A DNA stretch of 64,000 bases. Origin: Cardinalis cardinalis (taxonomy: Eukaryota; Chordata; Aves; Passeriformes; Cardinalidae). A program made the translations under genes and the position numbers. The stretch spans positions 248,001-312,000 of the forward strand of contig JACDOX010000061.1 of the NCBI GenBank assembly GCA_014549065.1, read 5' to 3'. Of this stretch, positions 54,692 to 64,000 are shown one piece after another (positions within the stretch are counted from its first letter, which is position 1; each line of letters opens with the position of its first letter). A model generated the notes under the pieces. The model saw nothing but the letters and a program-made list of their open reading frames with translations. It ran no database searches and was not told the DNA's origin.

Positions 54692-57600
54692 GTGAGTACA
54701 TCATGCTCTCTAAGGCCTGTGAAGGCTTTCTTGGAGAGTTTTCTTTCTGCTCTTGTATGCAAAACGGCTGGCAAAAAGCGCTTGAGTATGTATGGCAGTC
54801 TAGGTGGGAGGGCAGGCAGACAATTAGGAAATAGTTGAGAAATTGTTGTTGAAGCTTAACCCTTCAGAGATCAGCGGTGAGGTGTGGAGCAGTGCTCTCC
54901 CTTTCCATAATCAGGAACACCAAGGACTTAAGGGATTCACAGGAAGAGGTTTAGCGAAGTGTTTGCTAGATGTGTCTGACCAGAGTGGCCTCTGACCCCA
55001 GCTGTTCCCTGGCCCTGTGGATGAAGCTGTCGGGCTCCTGCCACTGGCACAATGACGTGCAGGGAGAAATGCTTCCAGTCGGTGTTTTTCCAAAACTCCA
55101 GCTCCCCTTTGATGGTTGCTGGAACTGTCACAAGGCTCAGTAGCCCCGAGGAGTCACGTTACATTCAGTGCCAGAACGAGTCCAAGATTAATGTGCTTTA
55201 CTGTTGGGAGTCTAAAATGTTAGAAACGATGAGTCAAACACCTCCATCACAAAACTTGGCTCGAGGTCTGCAAGATGAAAAAAACCCAACCAGCCCAAAC
55301 AACCTAAAATGTGGGTTTGTTCTAACTTTTTTGTCTCTGAATGCAAAGGGGGCGTATGGCCAAGTTTTCAATTCAAGTCCTCGTGGTAGAGGGCAAGGAA
55401 TTTCTAGGAGGAGGAAAAATATAGAATAGAGGCTGAAATAGTCATTTACTCTTTTTTTTCAAGGAAATTAAATACTAATGGGACAGACCCATCACACAGG
55501 ATGGATCCATGTGAGCTAGGCATCTTGAAAGTGTGTTTTGGTGCAGTGTTTGTCACCCTGTATTGTCACCAGGCTCCAGCTTGGTGCCAGCCGTCTTTGT
55601 GAGTCGAGGAGGATCCAAGGTGGTGCATGACCTCTCTGCTCTCTTCCACCCTGAACACTGGAATAGAGGTTATTCCATCAGTATCTGTAATTGGAGCATC
55701 TAATTCCATGGTGCATAGTGTGTTTTTCCCCTTTAAAGAAACAAAAGGCTTTCCGTTTGTACAAACTGGTAATTATTTCAAGATGTTTCACGGCTTTCCC
55801 CAAAACACCGCCCTCGCTGAAGGAGCCAAGGTAGCAATTTCCCCACTTCTCGNGATCCCGGCGGCTTCCGAGCGGCCAGCGGTGCCTTGGGCAGGTGAGG
55901 CGGTGAAGGGGAAGGAAGGAAAGCAGCGCAGTGAGGTGGGCGCACGGTGCTGCTCTCGCTGAGGGGANCCGTTGGGACCCGGGCCCGGGGAACGCACGGC
56001 AAAGGCCGCGCAACCACCGCGGCCCTCGGGGCGCCACGGGGGAACACGGGCAGGGCGGCTGGGCGGGCCTCGGCCGCCCGACAGCCAATGGGAGGACAGC
56101 GGGCGCTGCAGCAGCCAATGGCAGCGCGGGGCCGCCTTGACGGGCACGGTGGCTTCGGTGGCTGTTGGAGGGCCGTTGGAACATGAGGCGCTGCCGTGCT
56201 CGGCCGTGAGGAGGGAGAGGTGTGAGGGCAGTGGGTGCTCGGCCGTGAGGAGGGAGAGGTGTGAGGGCAGTGGGTGCTCGGCCGTGAGGAGGGAGAGGTG
56301 TGAGGGTGGTGGGCACTGGGTGTCTTGAGCAGGGAGAAGTGTGAGAGAAATGGGTGCTGGGCGTCCTGAGGGGGGAGAGATGAGGCTGGTGGGCACTGGG
56401 TGTCGTAAGGAGGGAGAGGTGTGAAGGCAATGAGTGCTCGGTCGTGAGGAGGGAAAGGTGTGAAGGCAGTGGGTACTGGGTGTCCTGAGNAGGGAGAGAT
56501 GAGGGTGGTGGGCACTGGATGTCCTGAGGAGGGAGAGATGAGGGCAGTTGGAGCTTGGGGTCCTGAAGAGTGAAGTGTGAGGCCAGTGGGCACCGGAGAA
56601 GCCCGGGATGTTGGTGGCCCACCNGGCTGACCAACAAGATGTGGGGTGGGTTGGGCAGCTGCCTTTAGGGAGGGCTGCACAAGGCTTACTATTAGGTATT
56701 GGGGGCTTCTGGTGAGGTGTGAAATGTCTGGGAGAGTGGTCAGCAAGATCCTTTCTTACTTGGTTGTGACCCTTTCAGGCTGTGATTTTTTTACTTCCAG
56801 AGTGATAGTACAGGGAGATCAAGGGAAGCTCTAGGTACCTTGTACACTCTTTAGAATTGGGCCCAGGCTATTCCGTATTTTATTTAAAAGTCTGCTTGTT
56901 TGACATTTTAAATNTATTATTTCTTATTTATGAAATTTNTTTAATTTGCTGTGGTGTCTTCTTCCCCAAACCTCCGCGGTATGCCCCTTCATCTTTATAG
57001 TCAGAAATCACAGGGCACTGTTTCTTACTAATTGCTTTTTGAAAGTCTTGCCTACTTTTTAGGGAGTCTAAACAAAAGCAATACTTCCTCCTTAGTTTGT
57101 AGTTCAGCTGCTCTGTGTGAGCATTTCCTAAACACACTAGAGGGAAAAAAATTAACTTGTGTCTGAATGACTACTGTAGAAAGTCTTGAGAGCACTGGAT
57201 CTTTTGTCAGCCTCTGCAGCAACAAAAGTGTAAATGGCTTCATGAAGTACTAGACAAGTTCATGGGCTTCAGCTGGGTGTATTAAAATCATCAGCCTGTG
57301 AGTGATTCCTCAGGGTCTGGAAGGGGTATTCCGAGGAGGTCTGTCTCTGCTTAGCACAAAGTTAAAAACCAGATTTTGCCCCTGGCTTTGAGGTGATGTC
57401 CTGAGCTAAATGGTGTGTTCCAGCTTAACCGTCCCTGTAGCTTTAGAAGATTCCACCTTTGTGCCATTTTTGTCATTGGTGCCCAGCTCTTTCTTCAGAG
57501 GCAGTTTTATTCCTGGCTGCAGCCACTGGCTGTAGAGGGTGTTCCTGGCACTCCTCTGGAGGGCCTGGTTCGGCTCTGTAGTGTTTGGACACGAGAAAAG

Positions 57601-60600
57601 CAAATCCTTGAGCCTCAAAATGAGATGTTAAAGGNACTGTAATAAGCCTCTTCACATAATCTTCCCTTTGAAGGTGCATTTTGGAGCAGGAGCAGCGTGA
57701 GGATGCTCCACTTCTAAAGTTCTAAAGCTCTGTNATGTTTAGGCTATTGTGAGACTTGCATTCCTGTTTTGGATGTTACTCTGGCTCCTGATGCAGTTTA
57801 GATTGTGGCTTTGTAGGGCTTTTCAGGAACTTCAATGCATTCTGCATTTTGGTTTTGGTGATTTTATTGCTGAGTTTTCTCCTTATGAGTCAGTAGGCAG
57901 ACAAGTAAGCATCTAAACAGTGAGGCTGTTTGGAATTTCTTAATGTATGAGTGGCCCTCCAGTGGGTTACTCTGCATCCAAATTTTTACAGAATCTCTAT
58001 GTCAAGTATGTGCTAATGGAATTCAGCTTTATGTCTATGCTTCTGCTAATTGTGTCTTTCACTTTTCAGTCCTATGAGTTATAATAGTTTGGGAACTGAT
58101 CTTCATCTGCTTCTTCTTCCCCTGAAAGACCCTTGGTACAGACCCTTGGCCTTAATATACCTACTATATTGGGATCCTATAATGGGAGAAGAGGGGTTGG
58201 TGTGCTGCAGCGTTCAGTCTCTTCTGGAAAATGGCAAATTGCTCTAGTTTAAAACTTATGTACAAAATACTTGATTTAGGCACTTTGGTCGGAGCCACAA
58301 GCTTTGTTGACTGAGGTGCTGTGTGAGTCTTGAGCTTGATGCAAAAGTCCATGAAGTGCCTTTAGCCTGAGACCTGCTGGAGCCAGAAGCAGCTTGTGCA
58401 AACTGCTGCAAGAGGTGGTCTTGGCTTGCTGAGTTTAACTGCATTGTGGATGAAAGGAACTTACTGGCAGAGGCATCTGTGTCTTGCAGATCAGAAAGCC
58501 TGAGAACATCAGACTGCCCAGCTTAGCTGTGCCTTTGAGGGAAGTACAGGCAGCTGTGTGTCAGGTTATAGGGCTTTTTGGTTCTAACTTAATAGAGAGA
58601 GGAAAGAAGGGGAGATGTGTCTGCTCTGAGTCAAGGTTAGAATAGAAAGGTAATATTAATATGATCCTTCAAGTAAATGAAAACTAAAGAAAGGTTTCTT
58701 TTTGTAGTGATACAGTGTGTAAGTACATCAGTAGGGCAGTAGCAGTAAGTGAACAGAAGTAAAACTATTGTGACTGAACTTGACTATTTCAAAGAAATAG
58801 GACTGGCAGGTCTCCATCCTGGAATATGGAAGAAGTTACCATATAATGCTGAATGTCTGGTAGCAGGGATTTTATTGAATCTGTTAAGTCAGGACTAGTA
58901 GCAAAATACAGAGAACAAGCTGAGCCTACAACATTATGCACTGAGCAAGGACTGAATTAACTGACCCATGAAAAACTGAATAACGTTTTCATGTGGTTTG
59001 CTCCATGGCAGGTAGTGTCACACCAGCCTTTTTAATAAACCAGCTCTCTCTAGAGAGATAAGTTTCATTGTTTAATCTCTGCCATAAAGGATTTATTATG
59101 GAGTCATATGGAAGATTAATTACTNTGTCAAAGGGGTTGAAGTTTATGCAAGAATTGCAAGATGGCTACAAACTGGTGAAAGGGACAGAGGATGTTTGTA
59201 GTGGGGGAAAATGGAGTTGGAGGCCAGAGTCATGAAACACACTGTGCTTCTCATCCATGACCTTGGCATGAAAAGTAAGAGTATGTATGGTATGTTTGTG
59301 GTGAAGCCAGCCTGGGACATACAAACTATAACCTGGAAGAGGAGGATGATAAATGCATTGCACAAGATGAGCTCTAAAACTTTGTACTTAAATTTTGTAA
59401 TGGTAGACTCAGAGGGCAAGCATGTGCTTCCACAAAGTGGCTGGCAGAACTTCTGTTGTGAACTGGAGTTCATCAGTTTGGAAAGAAAAACCAGTAGGTG
59501 TCTGGGTTACTGTAGGTAGGAGTGTGACTGTAAGACGAGTGGGATCTTAGCTTTAAGAGATGCTTCTAGGAAATGCTGGTGCCATTACAGGCAGTGTTTT
59601 ACAATGCTTTGCACAATGAACAAATGTTTTTTTAAAAAAGAAATGGGCATTACAAAGGAGATACTTCAGGCACACTGAGGAGATGAGGAAGGTAGACATG
59701 CTAAGGTCATGTGACATGGGTTAATAAGTCTTAAGTAATGGAAACCCATCCAGAAAATACAGGCTTGAGGAGGAGGAATTACTGAATCTGAAGGATGATT
59801 TGGGTTTCTAAACCTGTGAGCAATTCTNCTTCAAGTGTAAGGAGAGTTAGAAATCTGGTGGGGCTGAAGGTAAGGCTTGATGAACAGAAAAAAGGAATTG
59901 CTTTATGCCAGTACCTGTTGTTTCAAGGTGTGTGAGGATCCAGGAAGTTCCTTNCTGTTCTCTGGTTTCTCTGCTGTATGGCAAAATACTTGAATTAATT
60001 GAATCCAAAGCCTTGTCATACAGAAAAAGATGAAGTTAATTGTGGAATTGATGGCTTATATAATGGCTTAATTTAAGTCTTTCCCAAACAGAATCAAGTT
60101 CAAAGCAGTGGGCATTCTTTTTTGAAGTTGTGATAAAGCTGTAAATAATTGAGTCAAGTCAGTTCAGCCATGAAACTTCAGTTCTCTTACTTAGGTGGGA
60201 TTTGTCTGAGGCATGGCCCGAGTGCTGCTATGTTTTGGGAATGAGGAAATTGCTGGTATGTTNAGTGTGGTTCCTCACAGTTTGCTGATAGCACTTGCTG
60301 CTTTCTTTCTCTGTGGCTCTGCTGTGCTTTCCTCATTTGCTGCTTCCTATCNCCTGTTTTGTTTTTGCACTGTCCTCTTTCTTCACTGGGACATTGCAGC
60401 CTCCCTGTGTAACTTGTGCCCACCTGTCCTCCATGGATGGTTTGTGTTGGTAGACTTCTTATTTCTACTTTTTAAAGAGAAGACCTTAGTGTGGAAAACT
60501 TGCCTACATCAATAATGAAAGACCCTAAATTCATCTGTTTTCTTGATCTCTTACAGAGAAGCTTGAGCTGAGATCTTTTGCTGGTGCTGAAAACACTTTC

Positions 60601-62724
60601 TCTTGTCTCCACAGGCTCCATACTGCGGATTGCTGTTTCGCCATGCGGGCTGGCCCCTGTGTATTCAAGAGAAGATTNTAATCCAGCTAGCTTCCATTGA
60701 CTGGCAAGTCTTGAAGCCTGGTGACTTCTACCTGCAGGTGGTCCCCTCGCTGAAGAAGCCTCCACGAATTGTATTGAAATGTTTGGCAAAAGATAAGCAT
60801 AATGTAGAAGAAGTGGTGATTCCAGAAGTTTCATATACCTCTATTTTTACTCTGGAATGGTTGAGTACGTTCAATGGAGAGCGGATGGGCATAGCACTGG
60901 AAAATTGTTTGCTAACCACTGATGACAAAATATTTCGTGTCCCCTGGGATAAAGTGGTTAATCCTGAATTTATAAATAAACCAAAAATAATTGAAAACAA
61001 TATCATCTCTCCAGAAATAACAGAGGAACGTTCAATTTTGTGCCTCCCCACGGACCGTACTGAGTGCAGTTCACCAGACCTGAGGTCTCAGTATCTNCAG
61101 GAACTAAGGTCAAATCGAGACAACCCTGTCATTAGCAGAACAGCTCCACAGTTCAACGAAGCTCTGGTCAATGGTGTCTGTACGAGTCCTGTGAGTCAAG
61201 AGAACTTGGAAAGTGACCTTGAAGGGGAGTACGTTGAGCTGGCAGAAGTTTCACTGCCCAGATTTGGGCCACAAACAAGATCTTTAACACAGTCGCTGGC
61301 AATAAGTTATTTAACTCAGCCCAGGACACGAGTGAATGAGTCTAAAGGCAAGCACAGGTTTATTGTCATACAAGACAGCACCTACTCCAAGAACTTAATT
61401 CAGTCAGCACTTATGCAGAAAGAGCACTGTCAAATGGACGCTCTGAGCACTTCTCCAGAAGTTCTCAAAAATGTTACTCTGTCGGAAGGCAACAAAGTGA
61501 TGGCACATGGAGAACTGTCCCCAGAAGGTCAGCTGATACCAGCTGATCCTGGAAGTATGGGTGATCACTTTCCTGTGGCTGAGCCTCCTGCTTGCCGTGC
61601 AGAGGATTCATCTGCAGAGTGGGAGACTCACAGCGAGCGATACGCACTGTGCAGCTACACTGATATGTGTGCTGGAGATGCTGTCAGCTGCAAGGCACGA
61701 GTGCCTGGTGCCCCTGGAAACATGGAGGGAGGAAGGGATGGACCTAATGAAAATGCTGGTGTTGAAACATTGGAGCAGAGCCCAGAAGTGATTCTAGATG
61801 CTACTGCTGCTAAAGAGGAAGTGATGCTGGGAGTACACACAGAACCACTGACTGAGGGTCAAAAGGAGGTGACANTGATGGATGCTTCTTCTGTACCTGT
61901 CCTAGGGCCTTTGGGACCATGTTGCACACTAAAGGAAGCTTCTGATGTCTCTTGCCAGATTGTCAGTGGAAGTGTTGAGTCAGTTCGGGTCACTACATTG
62001 CCTGAGAATTCAGATGTAGGTGGGGAGAGAGGCTCTCCTTCGGGGAACATGGCAGATGTAAGCGCTTGCTGTGGTGATAATGAAGCAAATAGCAGTTCTC
62101 CGTTAAGTCCTCCAGAAGAGAGCCAAGCAGATGTAGAGGAATTTGAGGTGGGAAGAAGGGACAGCCAAGAAGAAGTGAAAGAGTCTAAAGAAATGTTGAC
62201 TGTAAATGAAAATCAGACTAGTCATAGTCACTGTTCTGTGAATGCTCCAGAGGATGGAACCTTGTCAGATGGTGAAGAGCATGAGCATAAAAAGGCTGAA
62301 GAAGCCATACCACTCAAAACTGCCCAGTCAGCAGAGGAGAATCAGATGGCAGAACAATTAAATAATAGTGACTTGTTGGCTCCCAGTGCACAAGAAGAAG
62401 ATTCAAGTCTGTTCAAAACCCAGAGGTCTGGAGGGACGTTTGAGGAACCGCAAAGACTGGTGGAAAACAATGGCTGTGAAAGTGAAGAGAGCTCTGTGCT
62501 GAACCTGGAGCATGTTGCAATGCAGGNCTTGCAGGGACAGGTGGAGAACCAGGAAAGTTGTTCTTACAGGGAGAGGTTGAAGACTACAGCCTCAAAAACA
62601 CTGGAATCCATTGAAGAGGAATTGGAGGGTGGACCACTGTCCTCAGGACCTGCTGAGGGGCATACAGAGCCTACCACTCTGCACTCCCAGCCAGAGGCAT
62701 CGTCGGGGACATCACCTCCTAAAG
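54494..62724 (+). CDS. PLEKHG4: PLEKHG4-family Rho guanine-nucleotide exchange factor, N-terminal exons
   Basis: Two exons (54494-54691, 60615-62724) join in phase 0 to about 769 residues. The first 200 form the N-terminal domain seen in human PLEKHG4B and KIAA1755: LDGCIQSTLSALYPPFEATA, YHGDGLHYLIDFLIPAKHIL, YCGLLFRHAGWPLCIQEKI, LKPGDFYLQVVPSLKKPPR. The rest is a long Ser/Glu-rich, probably disordered segment. The exchange (DH) and PH domains and the CRAL-TRIO-like and spectrin-like parts should lie past the right edge. Naming as PLEKHG4 rests on position next to SLC9A5 and FHOD1. PLEKHG4B is the closest alternative by sequence and cannot be excluded from the visible part alone. The 5' exon is uncertain (see 40851). 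The gene activates Rho-family GTPases and regulates actin. Confidence 0.82.
55855..56195 (+). promoter_or_regulatory. Intragenic CpG island with two CCAAT boxes and a GC box
   Basis: GC box GGGCGGG at 56061-56067; AGCCAATGG motifs with CCAAT at 56085-56089 and 56115-56119, exactly 30 bases apart. Strong CpG enrichment. A promoter inside the gene is inferred. It could make a shorter transcript lacking the exon at 54494, or serve a minus-strand transcript. Confidence 0.65.
56196..56600. repeat. 39-bp minisatellite, about 10 copies
   Basis: The first three units start at 56196, 56235 and 56274, exactly 39 bases apart (GTGCTCGGCCGTGAGGAGGG...). Later copies are diverged, with GGGCACTGGGTGTCCTGAG variants. 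It immediately follows the CpG island. Because 39 is divisible by three, all frames stay open on the minus strand. Confidence 0.93.
60615..62724 (+). CDS. PLEKHG4: PLEKHG4-like large exon
   Basis: A 2110-base exon from APYCGLLFRHAGWPLCIQEK through VVIPEVSYTSIFTLEWL and a long Ser/Glu/Asp-rich segment to PPK, with a GTACAG donor leaving one base. The first ~140 residues complete the N-terminal domain. The rest is low-complexity with many S/T-P and acidic stretches. Ns at a few codons. Confidence 0.9.
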
Positions 62725-64000
62725 GTACAGGCATTGGGTGTTTGTTGGTTGTGTTTGGTAACATGGATTGAAGGCAAAGTCCTCAAGGAGTACTGCTTGA
62801 ATACTACTTATCAGGCAGGATTTGATAAATACATCTGGGAGGCTTTGGGGTAATAGCACAAAATACTGGGAAGAGATTAAATTGTCATTTTTTATGGCAT
62901 GAAATTAGCTTTCTCTTCACAGGTGGGTTTATTGTGGTATTTTGTTTAATAATTCTTTGCAGATTTACCTTAGTACAGAACAAAGTTCCATTGGAAGAAG
63001 CTTTTAATTTCAGTTAATCTGATTGCTGGTGACCTCCTCCTGCTTACATTCATGATGTGCAGAATGTGTGAGGAGAGACTTGTCTAACTGTACAAGTCTT
63101 TCATAGTTGAAAACTGGCTTTAGAAAGATGGCTGTGGCAAGAGGAAGCAGCAGTGGATGCCACAGTAAAATACTAATTGTGTAATGTGACCTGAAGATCA
63201 GCAAATGTAAGTGCTGATAACTGATTCAGGCAGCAAGCTGCAGAGCTGAGGGATTCCCCACTCTTCCCTGCCTTCCCCTCCGGCACGCTTTCTTCAGCTC
63301 GATTGTGTTTCAAGTAGGAGCTGTTTAACTTGAGTGGGAGAGCACAGGANTGAAACATCTAACTTCAGCTCATATGGAATGTTCAGGCAGGTGTTACCCA
63401 GATTTCTTGATGCTTGGGTTCCTGAGCTGGAGCTGTGCTGCTTCAGGAGAACTGAGAGGGCAATCCAGGTGTGTGCCTTTTGCACCAGACCGTAGGCAGG
63501 CGGTGTGTAACCGCNCGGGCCCGGTGTGGGCTTTGCCCAGCTCTGCTGAGTCTGGAAAGCTGCAGCTCGGTCTGCAGATCACACAGGGCAGCGGGTGTGC
63601 GGCGGGGGCGGGTGGAACATGCCATTCCAGTTCAGCAGCTCTCATTCCCTGAGACCCCTGGCTAGGAAAATTACCCAGCTTGAAATGTTGGAGTGAGGAC
63701 TCTTGAAAGGGTTGGCATACCGACCCACGTTGCTAGAGCGTGTTTGATCCTCTGGGGCAACAGATCCAGAGCTGGTTGTCTTGGGATGTGCTGCCACTGT
63801 AATGCTTGCCCTGGTCCCAAATTATGTGGCCAAGAGCTGCTGTGTCATTGCATTTGGCTGCACACAGAGCTGCTTCTCAGGTGCCCAAAAGTCACATTTT
63901 ACCTGATATCTTAGTGACCTTCTAATGGAACTGAATTAGTGTCCACTGATTAAAATGAAACTTCATTAACATTTGCTTCAAACTAATTTAGTTCTGTAGT
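62725..64000 (+). other. PLEKHG4: PLEKHG4-like following intron (partial)
   Basis: Intronic sequence to the window end. No further exon recognised. A mildly CpG-bearing stretch near 63.5 kb is too short to call a promoter. Confidence 0.6.

Larger units (their letters stand above)
54692..60614 (+). other. PLEKHG4: PLEKHG4-like intron between the two coding exons
   Basis: A 5.9-kb intron. It contains a CpG island with two CCAAT boxes (about 55.85-56.19 kb) and a 39-bp minisatellite (56196-56600). From about 56.65 kb to the next exon it is AT-richer and I recognise nothing coding. Confidence 0.8.

Noticed and set aside
55678..56746. Minus-strand open frames of 200-320 residues with His/Ser/Pro-rich repeats
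   Set aside because: They are produced by the 39-bp minisatellite, whose period is divisible by three, and by the adjacent CpG island. No homology or splice context supports them.
59211..59519. A 102-residue plus-strand open frame in the PLEKHG4-like intron
   Set aside because: No recognised domain or splice signals. Possibly an old repeat remnant, but I could not place it in a family.

Overview
This window is from a bird nuclear genome, most likely a passerine. It contains many avian-type CR1 LINE 3' fragments in both orientations, a 295-bp endogenous-retrovirus solo LTR of a kind I associate with songbirds, vertebrate exon/intron structure with GT-AG introns, GC-rich minisatellites next to CpG islands, and compact genes. 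It is a draft assembly: one 179-base N run lies at 12457-12635, and isolated single Ns are scattered throughout. There are no bacterial features, CRISPR arrays or rRNA genes.

Three genes can be supported, in the order known from human 16q22.1. (1) FHOD1, a diaphanous-related formin, lies on the minus strand. Its first 11 coding exons (GTPase-binding and FH3/DID regions) run from 10854 down to 756; the FH1, FH2 and DAD parts lie beyond the left edge. (2) SLC9A5 (NHE5, a sodium/proton exchanger) lies on the plus strand at 12638-25175. All 16 coding exons are recovered with consistent phases (874 residues) except the start codon and signal sequence, which fall in the N run. Its 3'UTR ends near an AATAAA at 26785. 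(3) A PLEKHG4-family Rho-GEF lies on the plus strand. Two coding exons (54494-54691 and 60615-62724) encode its N-terminal domain and an acidic, low-complexity linker; the later domains are past the right edge. A candidate first exon with the ATG directly at a splice donor is at 40851-40853.

Layout: 1-10854 FHOD1 (introns with CR1s, a G-quadruplex-capable run and a ~6-kb intron 1); 10855-12456 divergent promoter region shared by FHOD1 and SLC9A5, with a ~60-bp minisatellite; 12457-26810 SLC9A5; 26811-40250 gene-poor, with two CpG-rich segments (29.1-29.5 and 30.85-31.4 kb), a 31-bp inverted repeat, a 24-bp-arm palindrome and CR1s; 40250-64000 the putative PLEKHG4 locus, including an intronic CpG island with two CCAAT boxes followed by a 39-bp minisatellite.

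The genes share a neighbourhood rather than a pathway: actin nucleation downstream of Rac/Rho (FHOD1), endosomal and plasma-membrane pH control in neurons (SLC9A5), and Rho-GTPase activation (PLEKHG4). I found no clear evidence of a previously undescribed system. The most notable points are an LTR inserted at the branch-point region of an SLC9A5 intron, a GC-AG intron, a candidate FHOD1 microexon, an ancestral-type N-terminal domain retained in the PLEKHG4-like gene, and minisatellites beside three CpG islands.
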